A DNA stretch of 64,000 nt. It comes from Couchioplanes caeruleus. Its GTDB lineage: Bacteria; Actinomycetota; Actinomycetes; Mycobacteriales; Micromonosporaceae. This document shows, one piece after another, positions 17,382 to 25,781 of the stretch. The stretch lies in contig NZ_RJKL01000001.1 in assembly GCF_003751945.1 (NCBI RefSeq), forward strand, positions 2,480,001-2,544,000, written 5' to 3'. Made by a program: the position numbers and the translations under genes. A model generated the notes under the pieces. That model worked only from the letters and a program-made list of their open reading frames with translations. It made no database searches and had not been told where the DNA came from. How positions within the stretch are numbered: the first letter of the stretch is position 1; each line of letters begins with the position of its first letter.

Positions 17382-17857
17382 CACGCCACCGCCGGCTGGG
17401 TCGCCCGGAGCAGGGCGTCGAAGGCCGCCAGTCCTTCCGCCTCGTACTCGGTGACCTTGTTGCCGTCCAGGCTCAGGACGTCCGCGGTCTCGGCGACCGC
17501 GAGGTGGCAGAAGTGGTGCAGCACCAGCACCGCGCGGCACTTCGGGGACAGGCGGCGCAACGCGTCGAGCACCAGCACGGTGTAAACGTCGCCCAGGGCG
17601 GCGTCCACGTCGGATGCGCCCCGGTCGGCGGCCTCGGGCGGGGCGACGAAGACGTGCTCGCGGCGGCCGTGGGAGGGCTTGAACGCCGCCATCAGGTCCC
17701 CGTACGCCCACAGGTCCAGGTCACCGACGTCCGGATCGGTCAGCGCCCGGGCGAGCGTGGCGCGGGCGAGGTCACCGGCCCGCTCCCAGTCGCCGCACAT
17801 CAGGAACGCGGCGCGGCGCAGGTGGACGTATCGCTGTGCCACGTAGTCGTCGATCAT
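17381..17857 (-). CDS. ECF-type sigma factor, divergent
   Basis: A 158-aa protein opening 'MIDDYVAQRYVHLRRAAFLM' and 'GDWERAGDLARATLARAL', the region 2 pattern of SigE-like actinobacterial ECF factors. Region 4 is recognisable as 'LSPKCRAVLVLHHFCHLAVA' followed by a helix-turn-helix, but its recognition helix ('DGNKVTEYEAEGLAAFDALL') is acidic rather than basic, which is unusual for DNA contact. GGAGGGCGCG precedes the ATG at 17857. The coupled membrane protein downstream is the likely partner. The factor may recognise an unusual promoter or be partly degenerate. Confidence 0.7.
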   Translation of the reverse strand: MIDDYVAQRYVHLRRAAFLMCGDWERAGDLARATLARALTDPDVGDLDLWAYGDLMAAFKPSHGRREHVFVAPPEAADRGASDVDAALGDVYTVLVLDALRRLSPKCRAVLVLHHFCHLAVAETADVLSLDGNKVTEYEAEGLAAFDALLRATQPAVA

Positions 17858-17922
17858 CGCGCCCTCCGTACCTTTTGCACCTTTATAGGGCACGAGGGCG
17901 GGGGCGCGGCGCGGAACGGCGG

Positions 17923-18699
17923 TCACTCGACCCGGACGGTGACCTCCACGAGGCGGATCAGGTCGTCGAGATCGGCATCGAACTCGGCATCGGCCGTCGG
18001 CCCGAGCTCGATCGAAGATGACGGCTCGGACAGGGACAGCGGCTCGGGCAGGGAGGCCGGCTCAGAGAGGGAGGCCGGCTCAGAGAGGGAGGCCGGCCCA
18101 GAGCGGGAGGGCGGCTCGGACAGGGAGGGCGGGGAGGGGGACGGGTCTGGTTCCGGCTGCGGCGGACGGCCGGGCGGGAGGCCTCCGGTCACCTCGCCGG
18201 TCGTGTAGCCGAGCAGGAAGGCACAGATCATCCGGGTCAGCCGCGGCACCTCGGCGGCGGGCACCCCGGCGTCGTGCAGCGTGCCGCGCAGGGCCGCGGT
18301 CAGCCACGATCCCCCGGGCGACGGGCGGTTGAGCAACAGCGGATAGGCGGCGGGATGCCGCCGGGACAGCGCGCGGACCGCCCGGCCGAGCGCCCGCAGG
18401 CGCTGCCGCCAGTCGATGTCCGCCGGGTCGTCGCCGTAGGCCGAGCCGAGTTCCAGATGCAGCAAGTCGACCAGGCCGTCGAGCAGCGCGTCCTTGCCAC
18501 CCACGTACGGATAGAGCGCCATCGAGGTGAGCCCGACCCGTTCGGCCACGGCTCGCATGGACATGGCGGCCAGCCCACGCTCGTCGACGAGGGCCAGGGC
18601 CTGGTCGAGGATCAGCCGTCTCTTGTCGTCCACCCGCACACCGTGTCGGCAGCGGACGGGCCGGGCCGCCGGACGCGCCGGAGCACGGCCGTCAGTCAC
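17923..18699 (-). CDS. TetR-family regulator with a repetitive Ser/Glu/Pro insert
   Basis: The N-terminal helix-turn-helix is clear ('LVDERGLAAMSMRAVAERVG', 'ALYPYVGGKDALLDGLVDLL'), followed by a TetR_C ligand-binding domain ('RRHPAAYPLLLNRPSPGGSW', 'MICAFLLGYTTGEV'). Between about residues 176 and 232 lies a low-complexity tract with tandem SEPASL units, then an acidic helix that resumes the normal C-terminus. The frame opens at 18699 (GTG) but a start at 18633 (VDDKRRL) is equally plausible. The gene lies 65 bp upstream of the sigma factor on the same strand. The ligand is unknown. Confidence 0.8.
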   Translation of the reverse strand: MTDGRAPARPAARPVRCRHGVRVDDKRRLILDQALALVDERGLAAMSMRAVAERVGLTSMALYPYVGGKDALLDGLVDLLHLELGSAYGDDPADIDWRQRLRALGRAVRALSRRHPAAYPLLLNRPSPGGSWLTAALRGTLHDAGVPAAEVPRLTRMICAFLLGYTTGEVTGGLPPGRPPQPEPDPSPSPPSLSEPPSRSGPASLSEPASLSEPASLPEPLSLSEPSSSIELGPTADAEFDADLDDLIRLVEVTVRVE

Positions 18700-18747
18700 T
18701 CCCCCGGGTGAGCACCCGGGGGACCGATCGCGACGTCGGGTGGGGGC

Positions 18748-18990
18748 TCAGCACCAGCGGCCGGGCGGGCGGCCACGGCCCGCCGCGCGACGCCGGGGCC
18801 GCACGGCGCCGTGCAGATGGGCTCCCGCCCAGCCGCGCAGCTCCGACCGGCAGCCGACCCGGTGCGGGACGTCGTCCGACGACTCCTCGCCGCCCGGCGC
18901 CACGGCAAGCACAGCAGCGTCAGGCGCGGAGGACTGCCTCTCCTCCGAGTCGTGCTCCGTGTCGGGGCGTCCGCCCTCGTGGTCCGTCAC
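18748..18990 (-). CDS. Small 80-aa protein, unknown
   Basis: An AAGGAGGCGGCA ribosome site stands immediately before the GTG at 18990. The N-terminal half is acidic and polar (MTDHEGGRPDTEHDSEERQ), the C-terminal half Arg/Gly-rich and ends PPGRWC. There is no membrane segment and no recognisable family. The good ribosome site is the main argument that it is real. Confidence 0.45.
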   Translation of the reverse strand: MTDHEGGRPDTEHDSEERQSSAPDAAVLAVAPGGEESSDDVPHRVGCRSELRGWAGAHLHGAVRPRRRAAGRGRPPGRWC

Positions 18991-19216
18991 TGCCGCCTCC
19001 TTCCGCCGGTCGCCGGTACCCCGGTCTGATCGGCACCGCGAAGCCCGGGTTGACCCTCTGCGGGCCGCCGGTCCGCGGTGTTAGGACGACACCATGCCAG
19101 GTCACCGACCGGAACTGGGGGCAAGGCGCACCGCTATTACGGACAAAGTTCTCAAAAGGTGCGGCAATGTGGTCCGCGACACCCCCGGCCCGTCGGGCCC
19201 CTGCCATGCTGGGCGG

Positions 19217-20413
19217 GTGGCAGAGCGCGACAGAACCGGTGGTACGGCGAAGCGCCCGCCCCTGGCCGCGACCCTGCGCCGCGTCGAACGCAGTGCCGGC
19301 GCGCTCGCCTCGGCGAGCGTGGCCCGGATGGACGAGACGCTGCCGTGGTTCCGGGCGCTCCCGGCCGACCAGCGCTCCTCGATCATGCTCGTCGCCCAGG
19401 CCGGCGTGCGGTCGCTGGTCGAGTGGCTGCGCTCGGGCGGCACGGCGGCCGGCACCCAGGAGATCTCCGACGAGGTCTTCGCCGCGGCGCCGCGCGCGCT
19501 GGCCCGCTCGATCACGCTGACCCAGACCGTCCAGCTCATCAAGGTCACCATCGACGTCGCCGAGGCCCAGGTCGCCCACCTGGCCGCCGCCGGCGAGGAG
19601 GACGCCCTCGCCGAGGCCATCCTCAAGTTCTCGCGGGAGATCGCGTTCTCCGCCGCCCGGGTGTACGCCCGCCACGCCGAGTCGCGCGGCGCCTGGGATG
19701 CCCGATTGCAGGCCCTGCTCGTCGACGCCCTGCTGCGCGGCGACTCCTCCGACGTGCTCGCCAGCCGGGCGGCGGCGCTGGGCTGGGCCGACGCCCCGCC
19801 GGTCGCGGTCGTGGTCGGGCGGTCCCCCGGCGGCGACCACACCGCCGTGCTGCACACCGTCTACCGGGCCGCCCGGCGCGCCCGGGTCGAGGTCATCGGC
19901 GGCGTGCACGGCGACCGGCTGGTGGTGGTGATGGGCGGCGCCGCGGATCCGATGGCCATCGCGGGGCAGCTCGCCGCCGCCTTCGGGGAGGGGCCGGTCG
20001 TCGTCGGGCCCGCCGTACCGTCGCTGGACCATGCCACGGAATCGGCTCGCGCGGCGCTCGCGGGTTTCCGGGCCGCGCCCGCGTGGCCCGGCGCGCCCAC
20101 CCCGGTGTCCGCGGACGCCCTGCTTCCCGAGCGCGCCCTGGCCGGCGACTCCGAGGCGCGCCGGGCTTTGCGGCACGACGCGTACGGGGCCCTGGCGCGC
20201 GCCGGCGGCGGCCTGCTCGAGACCCTCGACGCGTTCTTCGCCGCGGGCGGCGTCCTGGAGAGCGCGGCACGGGAACTGTTCGTGCATCCGAACACTGTGC
20301 GATACCGGCTCAAGCGGGTCGCCGAAGTAACCGGATTGTCCCCATTGGACGGCCGAGACGCCTTCGCGCTGCGGATGGCGCTGACCATCGGCAGGCTCGA
20401 CCCTGCGAGCTAA
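19217..20413 (+). CDS. fasR: PucR-family activator of fatty-acid synthesis
   Basis: A 398-aa regulator starting at GTG 19217 (longer frames upstream lack support). It has the FasR-like N-terminus 'LRRVERSAGALASASVARMD', a central helical/GGDEF-like region and a C-terminal PucR helix-turn-helix ('GGVLESAARELFVHPNTVRY', 'RLKRVAEVTGLSPLDGRDAF'). In actinobacteria FasR binds upstream of fabD and activates the fab operon in response to long-chain acyl-CoA. It sits directly upstream of fabD with a 164-bp gap, the same order as in streptomycetes and mycobacteria, so it very likely controls the next five genes. Confidence 0.9.
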   Translation: MAERDRTGGTAKRPPLAATLRRVERSAGALASASVARMDETLPWFRALPADQRSSIMLVAQAGVRSLVEWLRSGGTAAGTQEISDEVFAAAPRALARSITLTQTVQLIKVTIDVAEAQVAHLAAAGEEDALAEAILKFSREIAFSAARVYARHAESRGAWDARLQALLVDALLRGDSSDVLASRAAALGWADAPPVAVVVGRSPGGDHTAVLHTVYRAARRARVEVIGGVHGDRLVVVMGGAADPMAIAGQLAAAFGEGPVVVGPAVPSLDHATESARAALAGFRAAPAWPGAPTPVSADALLPERALAGDSEARRALRHDAYGALARAGGGLLETLDAFFAAGGVLESAARELFVHPNTVRYRLKRVAEVTGLSPLDGRDAFALRMALTIGRLDPAS

Positions 20414-20495
20414 ATCACCTCAACGATCGACGGTACGGCCCGTGGCGACAGCCCGGGAAAAACCCCACCAAAGGGACGAATCAGGGGGTGGTTTG

Positions 20496-20501
20496 TAGGA
20501 T
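20496..20501 (+). promoter_or_regulatory. Candidate fabD operon -10 and FasR target region
   Basis: TAGGAT lies 77 bp before the fabD start, after an unusual tract of A and C runs then G runs (20456-20494, AACCCCACC and GGTGGTTT in loosely inverted order). This is the only gap between fasR and fabD, where FasR is expected to bind. Confidence 0.35.
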
Positions 20502-20577
20502 CCCCACAACGCGAGTCGTAGGGTTTGGTCTCCCGCGGCAACCGCGGAACCCACCCGCATCCGGAAGAGTCGAGGTC

Positions 20578-21750
20578 GTGCTCGCCGTACTCTCGCCCGG
20601 CCAGGGCTCCCAGAAGCCCGGCTTCCTCTCACCGTGGCTCGAACTCCCCGGCGCCGAGGCCCGCCTCAAGTGGTGGTCCGCCCTCGCCGGCCTCGACCTG
20701 ATCCACCTCGGCACCCAGGCCGACGCCGACGAGATCAAGGACACCGCGCGCACCCAGCCGCTGCTCGTCGCCGCCGCCCTGCTCGCAGCCGAACACCTTC
20801 CGATGTACGACGTCGGCCTGGTCGCCGGCCACAGCGTCGGCGAGCTCGGCGCCGCCGCGCTCGCCGGGGTGCTGCCCGCCGAGGCGGCGATCACCCTCGC
20901 CGGTGTCCGCGGCCGTGAGATGGCCGCCGCCTGCGCGCTCGAGCCGACCGGCATGAGCGCCGTGCTCGGCGGCGACGCCGAGACCGTGGTAGCCGCGATC
21001 GAGCAGCACGGCCTCTACCCCGCCAACCGCAACGGCGCCGGCCAGATCGTCGCCGCGGGCGCCGTCGACGCGCTCGCCAAGTTCGCCGCCGAGCCTCCGG
21101 AGGGCGCCCGGGTGCGGGCGCTGGCCGTCGCCGGCGCGTTCCACACTCCGTACATGGCCCCCGCCGAGCAGGCGCTGGCCGCCGTCGCCGGCGGCGTCAC
21201 CGTGGCCGACCCCGCCCGCATCCTGCTGTCGAACCTGGACGGCTCCGCCGTCATCCACGGCCGCGAGATGGTGCAGCGCCTGGTCCGCCAGGTGACCGCG
21301 CCGGTGCGCTGGGACCTGGTGATGCGGACCCTGCGCGACCTCGGGGTCACCGGGATCATCGAGCTGCCACCGGCCGGCACCCTGGCCGGCCTGGTCAAGC
21401 GGGAGCTCAAGGGCGAGCAGGCGCCGGAGATCGTCACCCTCAACACCCCGGACGATCTGAGCGCCGCCCGCGACCTCATCGCCCGGCACGGCGTGGTGCC
21501 CAGCCTCGAGCCGACGCCGGTGTTCCGCGTGGTCGTGGCCAGCAGCGCCGGCACGTTCGAGCCGGCCGAGGGCCTCGACGAGGGCACGGCCGTCCGCAGC
21601 GGCCAGGTGATCGGCAAGGTGGTGACCCGGCAGGGCCCCGTCGAGGTGAGCGCCCACGCCGCCGGCGTGCTGACCGAGTGGCTCGCGCACCACGACGACC
21701 CGGTGGCTCCCGGCCAGCCGGTCGCCCGCATCGGCGGGCACCAGGAGTGA
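20578..21750 (+). CDS. fabD: Malonyl-CoA:ACP transacylase with an extra C-terminal lipoyl-like domain
   Basis: Residues 1-300 are a standard FabD, moving malonyl from CoA to ACP: 'SPGQGSQ', nucleophile S86 in 'GHSVGEL', R111 and catalytic H189 ('GAFHTPYM'). The protein is 390 aa, about 75 longer than usual. Residues about 315-386 have the rhythm of a biotinyl/lipoyl barrel (...'SGQVIGKVV'...'GVLTEWLAHHDDPVAPGQPV'), but the modified lysine position is Q352. The GTG at 20578 begins the canonical 'VLAVLSPGQGSQ'. First gene of the fab operon. Confidence 0.93.
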   Translation: MLAVLSPGQGSQKPGFLSPWLELPGAEARLKWWSALAGLDLIHLGTQADADEIKDTARTQPLLVAAALLAAEHLPMYDVGLVAGHSVGELGAAALAGVLPAEAAITLAGVRGREMAAACALEPTGMSAVLGGDAETVVAAIEQHGLYPANRNGAGQIVAAGAVDALAKFAAEPPEGARVRALAVAGAFHTPYMAPAEQALAAVAGGVTVADPARILLSNLDGSAVIHGREMVQRLVRQVTAPVRWDLVMRTLRDLGVTGIIELPPAGTLAGLVKRELKGEQAPEIVTLNTPDDLSAARDLIARHGVVPSLEPTPVFRVVVASSAGTFEPAEGLDEGTAVRSGQVIGKVVTRQGPVEVSAHAAGVLTEWLAHHDDPVAPGQPVARIGGHQE

Positions 21751-21781
21751 CCCCGCCAATCGCGGCCGAAGGAGGAGCACC

Positions 21782-22738
21782 ATGACAGCGGGTTCCCGCA
21801 TTGTCGCGATGGGCCACTACCAGCCCTCGCGTGTCGTCACCAACGACGACCTGGCCACGATCGTCGACACCAACGACGAGTGGATCCGCGACCGGGTCGG
21901 CATCGCCGAGCGCCGGATCGCGGATTCGGAGTCGGTCGCCGACATGGCCACCTTCGCCGCGGAGAAGGCGCTCGCGAACTCGGGGCTGACCGCCGCCGAC
22001 ATCGACATGGTCGTCGTCGCCACGTGCTCCTCGGTCGACCGCTGCCCGAACGTCGCCACCCGGGTCGCCGCCCGGCTCGGGATCGCCGCGCCGGCCGCGT
22101 TCGACCTCAACACCGCCTGCTCCGGGTTCTCGTACGGGCTGGCCGCCGCCGACCACGCGATCCGCGCCGGCGCCACCCGCAACGCCATCGTGATCGGCGC
22201 CGAGAAGCTCTCCGACCTGATCGACTGGAGCGACCGCAGCACCGCCGTACTCTTCGGTGACGGTGACGGTGCCGGCGCCGCGGTGGTCACCGGCGTCGCC
22301 GACGGCGAGGAGGCCGGCGTCGGCCCGGTGCTCTGGGGTTCCGCCCCGGAGAAGGGCGACGTGCTGCGCATCGAGGGCTGGCGGCCGTACATCCAACAGG
22401 AGGGCCAGAGCGTCTTCCGGTGGGCCACCACCGCGCTCGCCCCCTTCGCCCTGCAGACCTGCGAGCGGGCCGGGGTCAGGCCCGAGGAGCTGGCGGCGTT
22501 CGTGCCGCACCAGGCCAACACCCGCATCATCGACGGCATCGTCAAGCGGCTGGGCCTGGGCCCGGACGTGGTCGTCGCCAAGGACCTCGTCGAGTCGGGC
22601 AACACCTCCGCGGCGAGCATGCCGCTGGCCCTGTCCAAGCTGATCGAGCGCCGCGAGGTGCCCTCGGGCGCCCCGGTGCTGCTGTTCGGCTTCGGCGGCG
22701 GCCTCACGTACGCCGGGCAGGTCGTCCGCTGCCCCTGA
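21782..22738 (+). CDS. fabH: Beta-ketoacyl-ACP synthase III
   Basis: A 318-aa KASIII that condenses an acyl-CoA starter with malonyl-ACP to begin fatty-acid synthesis. The catalytic triad is complete: C113 ('LNTACSGFSYG'), H241 ('VPHQANTRIID') and N272 ('ESGNTSAASM'). Actinobacterial FabH commonly takes branched starters. GAAGGAGGAGCACC precedes the ATG, 31 bp after fabD. Mycobacteria lack fabH at this position, streptomycetes have it, so the locus is streptomycete-like here. Confidence 0.95.
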   Translation: MTAGSRIVAMGHYQPSRVVTNDDLATIVDTNDEWIRDRVGIAERRIADSESVADMATFAAEKALANSGLTAADIDMVVVATCSSVDRCPNVATRVAARLGIAAPAAFDLNTACSGFSYGLAAADHAIRAGATRNAIVIGAEKLSDLIDWSDRSTAVLFGDGDGAGAAVVTGVADGEEAGVGPVLWGSAPEKGDVLRIEGWRPYIQQEGQSVFRWATTALAPFALQTCERAGVRPEELAAFVPHQANTRIIDGIVKRLGLGPDVVVAKDLVESGNTSAASMPLALSKLIERREVPSGAPVLLFGFGGGLTYAGQVVRCP

Positions 22739-22794
22739 GCAGCGGCTCCACGTCCGTCGAGTTCTCACCCACCATCGAGAGGAACCACCGAACA

Positions 22795-23037
22795 ATGGCT
22801 ACCCGCGCTGAGATCACCTCCGGCCTCGCCGAGATCCTGGAGGAGGTCGCCGGGGTGAACCCGGACGACGTCGCCGAGGAGAAGTCCTTCACCGACGACC
22901 TGGACGTGGACTCGCTCTCCATGGTCGAGGTCGTGGTGGCCGCCGAGGAGAAGTTCGGCGTCAAGATCCCCGACAACGAGGTGCAGAACCTCAAGACCGT
23001 CGGCGACGCCGTCTCCTTCATCGAGGCGAACCACTGA
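22795..23037 (+). CDS. acpP: Acyl carrier protein
   Basis: An 80-aa acidic four-helix protein. S40 in 'DLDVDSLSMVE' is the phosphopantetheine attachment site. It carries the growing acyl chain between FabD, FabH and FabF. GAGAGGAACC is about nine bases upstream of the ATG. The stop is separated from fabF by one base. Confidence 0.95.
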   Translation: MATRAEITSGLAEILEEVAGVNPDDVAEEKSFTDDLDVDSLSMVEVVVAAEEKFGVKIPDNEVQNLKTVGDAVSFIEANH

Positions 23038-23038
23038 C

Positions 23039-24265
23039 ATGAGCTCCACTGACGTCGTCGTCACCGGGCTCGGCGCGACGACCCCGCTCGGCGGGGACGT
23101 CGCGTCCACCTGGGACGCCATGCTCAACGGCCGCTCCGGGGTGGGTGCCCTCACCCAGGAGTGGGCCGGGCAACTGCCCGTACGCATCGCCGCCGCCCTC
23201 GCCGTCGACCCCTCCGAGGTGCTGGAGCGGGTGCGCCTGCGCAAGCTCGACCGCTCCGAGGCGATCGCCCTGATCGCCGCGCACCAGGCCTGGGCCGACT
23301 CCGGCCTGGCCGACTCCGGCCTCGACCCCGAGCGGCTCGCCGTCAGCTTCGGCAGCGGCATCGGCGGCGCGACCACACTGCTCAACCAGGACGACATCCT
23401 GGAGGCCTCCGGGCCCCGCCGGGTCAGCCCGCACACGGTGCCGATGCTCATGCCCAACGGTCCCGCCGCCTGGGTCGGCATCGACCTCGGCGCGCAGGCC
23501 GGCGTGCATTCCATGGCCAGCGCCTGCGCCACCGGCGCGGAAGCGGTGTCGCTGGGTCTCGACCTCATCCGCTCCGGCCGCGCCGACGTGGTGGTCGCCG
23601 GAGGCACCGAGGCGGTCATCCACCCGCTGCCCATCGCCGGCTTCGCCTCGATGCGCGCCATGTCGACGCGCAACGACGACCCGGAACGGGCCTCGCGCCC
23701 CTGGGACAAGGGCCGCGACGGCTTCGTCCTGGGTGAGGGCGCCGGTGCGCTCGTCCTCGAGCGCGCCGACCACGCCGCCGCGCGCGGCGCGCGCGTGTAC
23801 GCCCGCCTCGCCGGCGCCGGCATCACCTCGGACGGTTTCGACATCGTCCAGCCGGACCCGGAGTGCCGCGGCGGCATCCGCGCGATGACCAAGGCGATCC
23901 GCGACGCCGGGTTGACCGGCGCCGACATCGCGCACGTCAACGCCCATGCCACCTCGACCCCGGTCGGCGACATGGGCGAGATCCGGGGAATCCGGGCCGC
24001 GCTCGGCGACCACCCGGTGCTCACCTCCACCAAGTCGATGTCCGGTCACCTGCTCGGTGCCGCGGGCGCGCTCGAGTCGATCGCCACCATCCTGGCGATC
24101 CGCGACGGCGTCGTCCCGCCGACGATCAACCTGGATGACCCGGACGACCGGCTCGACCTCGACGTGGCCGCCCACAAGGCGCGCCCGCTCGAGATCAATG
24201 CCGCGATGAACAACTCGTTCGGCTTCGGCGGCCACAACGTGGCGCTCGTCTTCACCCGCGCGTGA
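23039..24265 (+). CDS. fabF: Beta-ketoacyl-ACP synthase II
   Basis: A 408-aa elongating ketosynthase. The Cys-His-His triad is complete: C163 ('MASACATGAEAV'), H303 ('VNAHATSTPVGD') and H337 ('KSMSGHLLGAAG'), with K332 in place. It condenses acyl-ACP with malonyl-ACP. One base separates it from acpP, so translation is probably coupled. In mycobacteria the equivalent position holds kasA/kasB, which serve mycolic acid synthesis; only one copy is present here. Confidence 0.95.
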   Translation: MSSTDVVVTGLGATTPLGGDVASTWDAMLNGRSGVGALTQEWAGQLPVRIAAALAVDPSEVLERVRLRKLDRSEAIALIAAHQAWADSGLADSGLDPERLAVSFGSGIGGATTLLNQDDILEASGPRRVSPHTVPMLMPNGPAAWVGIDLGAQAGVHSMASACATGAEAVSLGLDLIRSGRADVVVAGGTEAVIHPLPIAGFASMRAMSTRNDDPERASRPWDKGRDGFVLGEGAGALVLERADHAAARGARVYARLAGAGITSDGFDIVQPDPECRGGIRAMTKAIRDAGLTGADIAHVNAHATSTPVGDMGEIRGIRAALGDHPVLTSTKSMSGHLLGAAGALESIATILAIRDGVVPPTINLDDPDDRLDLDVAAHKARPLEINAAMNNSFGFGGHNVALVFTRA

Positions 24266-24291
24266 CCCCTCATCCCAGCTTGGAGAACGCC

Positions 24292-25716
24292 GTGACCACC
24301 ACCTCAACCTCGGCCGACGCGGCCGTCGTCGACCACCGCGATCCGGAGGCGCGCCTGCGCGCGCTCTTCGACAGCGGCTCCCTGCGCCTGCTCGCGCCCA
24401 AGGACGACTCGGGTGTGCTGTACGCACGCGGCGAGGTCGACGGCACGCCGGCGATCGCCTTCGCCACCGACGCCACCCGCCAGGGCGGCGCGATGGGCAT
24501 GGAGGGCTGCCGGCACGTCGTCGACGCCATCGACACCGCGGTCCGCGAGCGGGTGCCGGTGCTCGGCCTCTGGCACTCCGGCGGCGCCCGCCTCGCCGAG
24601 GGTGTGGTCGCCCTCGACGGCGTCGGCCAGGTGTTCGCGGCGATGGTGCGGGCCTCCGGGCGCGTACCGCAGATCTCCGTGGTGCTCGGCCCGGCGGCCG
24701 GCGGCGCCGCGTACGGCCCGGCGCTGACCGACATCGTGATCATGAGCAAGGGCGGCCGGATCTTCGTGACCGGTCCCGAGGTGGTCCGCAGCGTCACCGG
24801 CGAGCAGGTCGACATGGAACGGCTCGGCGGTCCGGAGCCGCATGGCCGCCGCTCCGGCGTCGTGCACATCACCACCAAGGACGACGCCGCCGCCCTCGAC
24901 CAGGCGCGCAAGCTCACCGTGCTGCTCGGCCACCAGGGCCGGCTCACCCCCGCCGACGTCCCCGAGGGCGCCGAGGAAGACCACGACCTGGGTGCCGCGA
25001 TGCCGGCCGAGGCCAACCGGGCGTACGACGTGAAGCCCGTGGTCAAGGCGCTGCTCGACGAGCCGGGCGTGGAACTGCACGGCAAGTGGGCGCCGAACGT
25101 CGTCACGACCTTGGGCCGGTTCGCCGGTCGTACGGTCGGCGTCATCGCCAACAACCCGCTGCGCCTCGGCGGCTGCCTCGACGCGTCCAGCGCCGAGAAG
25201 GCGGCCCGGTTCGTGCGGATGTGCGACTCGCTCGGCGTGCCGCTGATCGTGCTGGTCGACGTGCCCGGCTACCTGCCCGGTCTGGGCCAGGAGTGGGACG
25301 GCGTCGTGCGCCGCGGCGCGAAGCTGCTGCACGCGTTCGCCGAGGCCGTCGTCCCGCGGGTCACGCTGGTGACCCGCAAGGCGTACGGCGGCGCGTACAT
25401 CGCGATGAACTCGCGCTCGCTCGGCGCGACCGCGGTCTTCGCCTGGCCGAACGCCGAGGTGGCGGTCATGGGCGCGAGCGCGGCCGTGAACATCCTGCAC
25501 CGCAAGAAGCTGGCGGCGGCACCGCACGAGGAGCGCGACGCGCTGCGCGAGCGGCTCATCCAGGAGCAGATCACCACGGCGGGCGGCGTCAACCGGGCGC
25601 TGGAGATCGGCGTCGTGGACGACGTCATCAAGCCGGAGGAGACCCGCCGCCGGGTGGCGGAGGCGCTGGCCGCGGCCCCGGCCGCCCGCGGTGCGCACGG
25701 CAACATCCCGCTCTGA
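24292..25716 (+). CDS. accD6: Acyl-CoA carboxylase carboxyltransferase (beta) subunit
   Basis: A 474-aa carboxyltransferase of the AccD/PccB type that moves CO2 from carboxybiotin to acetyl-CoA (or propionyl-CoA). The two acyl-CoA/biotin oxyanion regions are visible: 'LGLWHSGGARLAEGV' with 'GPAAGGAAYGPALTD', and 'VDVPGYLPGLGQEWDGVVRR' with 'RKAYGGAYIAMNSRSLG'. GGAG lies six bases before GTG 24292. Length and position after the ketosynthase match mycobacterial accD6, so malonyl-CoA supply is the likely job; the biotinylated alpha subunit is not in the window. Confidence 0.88.
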   Translation: MTTTSTSADAAVVDHRDPEARLRALFDSGSLRLLAPKDDSGVLYARGEVDGTPAIAFATDATRQGGAMGMEGCRHVVDAIDTAVRERVPVLGLWHSGGARLAEGVVALDGVGQVFAAMVRASGRVPQISVVLGPAAGGAAYGPALTDIVIMSKGGRIFVTGPEVVRSVTGEQVDMERLGGPEPHGRRSGVVHITTKDDAAALDQARKLTVLLGHQGRLTPADVPEGAEEDHDLGAAMPAEANRAYDVKPVVKALLDEPGVELHGKWAPNVVTTLGRFAGRTVGVIANNPLRLGGCLDASSAEKAARFVRMCDSLGVPLIVLVDVPGYLPGLGQEWDGVVRRGAKLLHAFAEAVVPRVTLVTRKAYGGAYIAMNSRSLGATAVFAWPNAEVAVMGASAAVNILHRKKLAAAPHEERDALRERLIQEQITTAGGVNRALEIGVVDDVIKPEETRRRVAEALAAAPAARGAHGNIPL

Positions 25717-25729
25717 CGAAACACCGGTG

Positions 25730-25758
25730 AAGGGGCGCCCGCTGGGGGCGCCCCTTTT
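25730..25758. terminator. Terminator ending the fab operon
   Basis: AAGGGGCGCCC and GGGCGCCCCTT make a perfect 11-bp stem with a 5-base loop, ending in four Ts. It also lies between convergent genes. Confidence 0.85.
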
Positions 25759-25781
25759 CCATGCGGCCTGTTCGACGGTTC

